Below are positions 35,376 through 35,653 of a stretch of DNA of 35,653 bases, piece by piece; position 1 is the stretch's first letter, and every line of letters begins with the position of its first letter. A program made the translations under genes and the position numbers. The DNA is from Emiliania huxleyi CCMP1516 (lineage: Eukaryota > Haptophyta > Isochrysidales > Noelaerhabdaceae): the NCBI RefSeq assembly GCF_000372725.1, contig NW_005201058.1, positions 1 to 35,653 of the forward strand, written 5' to 3'. Below the pieces are notes generated by a model that was not told the DNA's origin, did no database searches, and was given only the letters and a program-made list of their open reading frames with translations.

Positions 35376-35653
35376 GCAAGGACCCAATTTTCCGCCTTTT
35401 TGACGCCGTCCCCCCTTCACCCTCGGGTTCTGGTTGAAACCACCCCCCACGCGCGTGTGTTCCTAAGAAGGCCCCCCCGTAAAACCCCCCATTTTGGGGG
35501 CGACCAAAAAATCTCTCCACTGGAACACATGGTACTTACAGCTGCTGACTGTACAAAGATTGCCGAACCCCCCCCAAGCCGAGGGTTCCTGCTTGGGGGG
35601 GGGGATGTACCCCTCCACACAAAAAACCACTTTCGATAGGGGGGGGGCCCCAC

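Overview
The window looks like nuclear DNA of a GC-rich unicellular eukaryote, most likely a haptophyte alga (Emiliania/Chrysochromulina-like). This is inferred from gene content and style, not from a database search. The signs are a PAPS synthase fused to a pyrophosphatase, algal Cys-rich beta-helix surface proteins, many ankyrin proteins, short introns, a strong excess of GC-AG introns and a 100-base scaffold gap (15797-15896). There are no rRNA, tRNA, CRISPR or bacterial operon features that I can support. By joining reading frames at splice sites I could close full exon chains for five multi-exon genes (31 introns; one 39-nt intron is optional). Partial chains were possible for two more.

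Layout. The first 66 bases are probably the last exon of a + strand gene. 507-4791 (-) is a 9-exon gene for a membrane-anchored APS kinase / ATP sulfurylase / inorganic pyrophosphatase fusion. 5912-10850 (-) is a secreted-type beta-helix plus Cys-rich repeat membrane protein with duplicated 81-nt exons. 10851-13202 has no recognisable gene. 13203-15297 (-) is a 6-exon protein kinase. It is followed by a 113-bp hairpin-forming inverted repeat, the scaffold gap and the 3' part of a small + strand protein with one C-terminal membrane segment (to 16590). 16591-17933 carries a transposon-like element with terminal inverted repeats. 17934-20123 (-) is a single-exon ankyrin/coiled-coil/RING protein. 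20124-23786 is repeat-rich, with fold-backs, G-runs, an 8-nt satellite and gene relics.

The right half holds a small coiled-coil protein (23787-24282, +), a second coiled-coil gene (24666-25570, -), an 8-exon MidA/NDUFAF7-like methyltransferase with a long extension (25876-29256, +), a PAPS-dependent-type sulfotransferase (29548-30537, -), a repeat mosaic with a conserved unknown C-terminus, and a 7-exon TIR-like/ankyrin gene (31556-34527, -). A divergent coiled-coil gene starts 81 bp away at 34609, and the window ends in G/C-tract palindromes.

Genes are mostly independent. The one functional link is sulfur: the first gene makes PAPS and the sulfotransferase would use it. The most unusual findings concern introns and one protein. 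Most introns use GC donors, and the first bases of an intron often repeat the first bases of the next exon, in two cases as long direct repeats, as expected for introns born by tandem duplication. Three unrelated introns share an 11-nt periodic 3' module. One gene fuses a divergent TIR-like domain, with the conserved WCxxE glutamate position, to ankyrin repeats.
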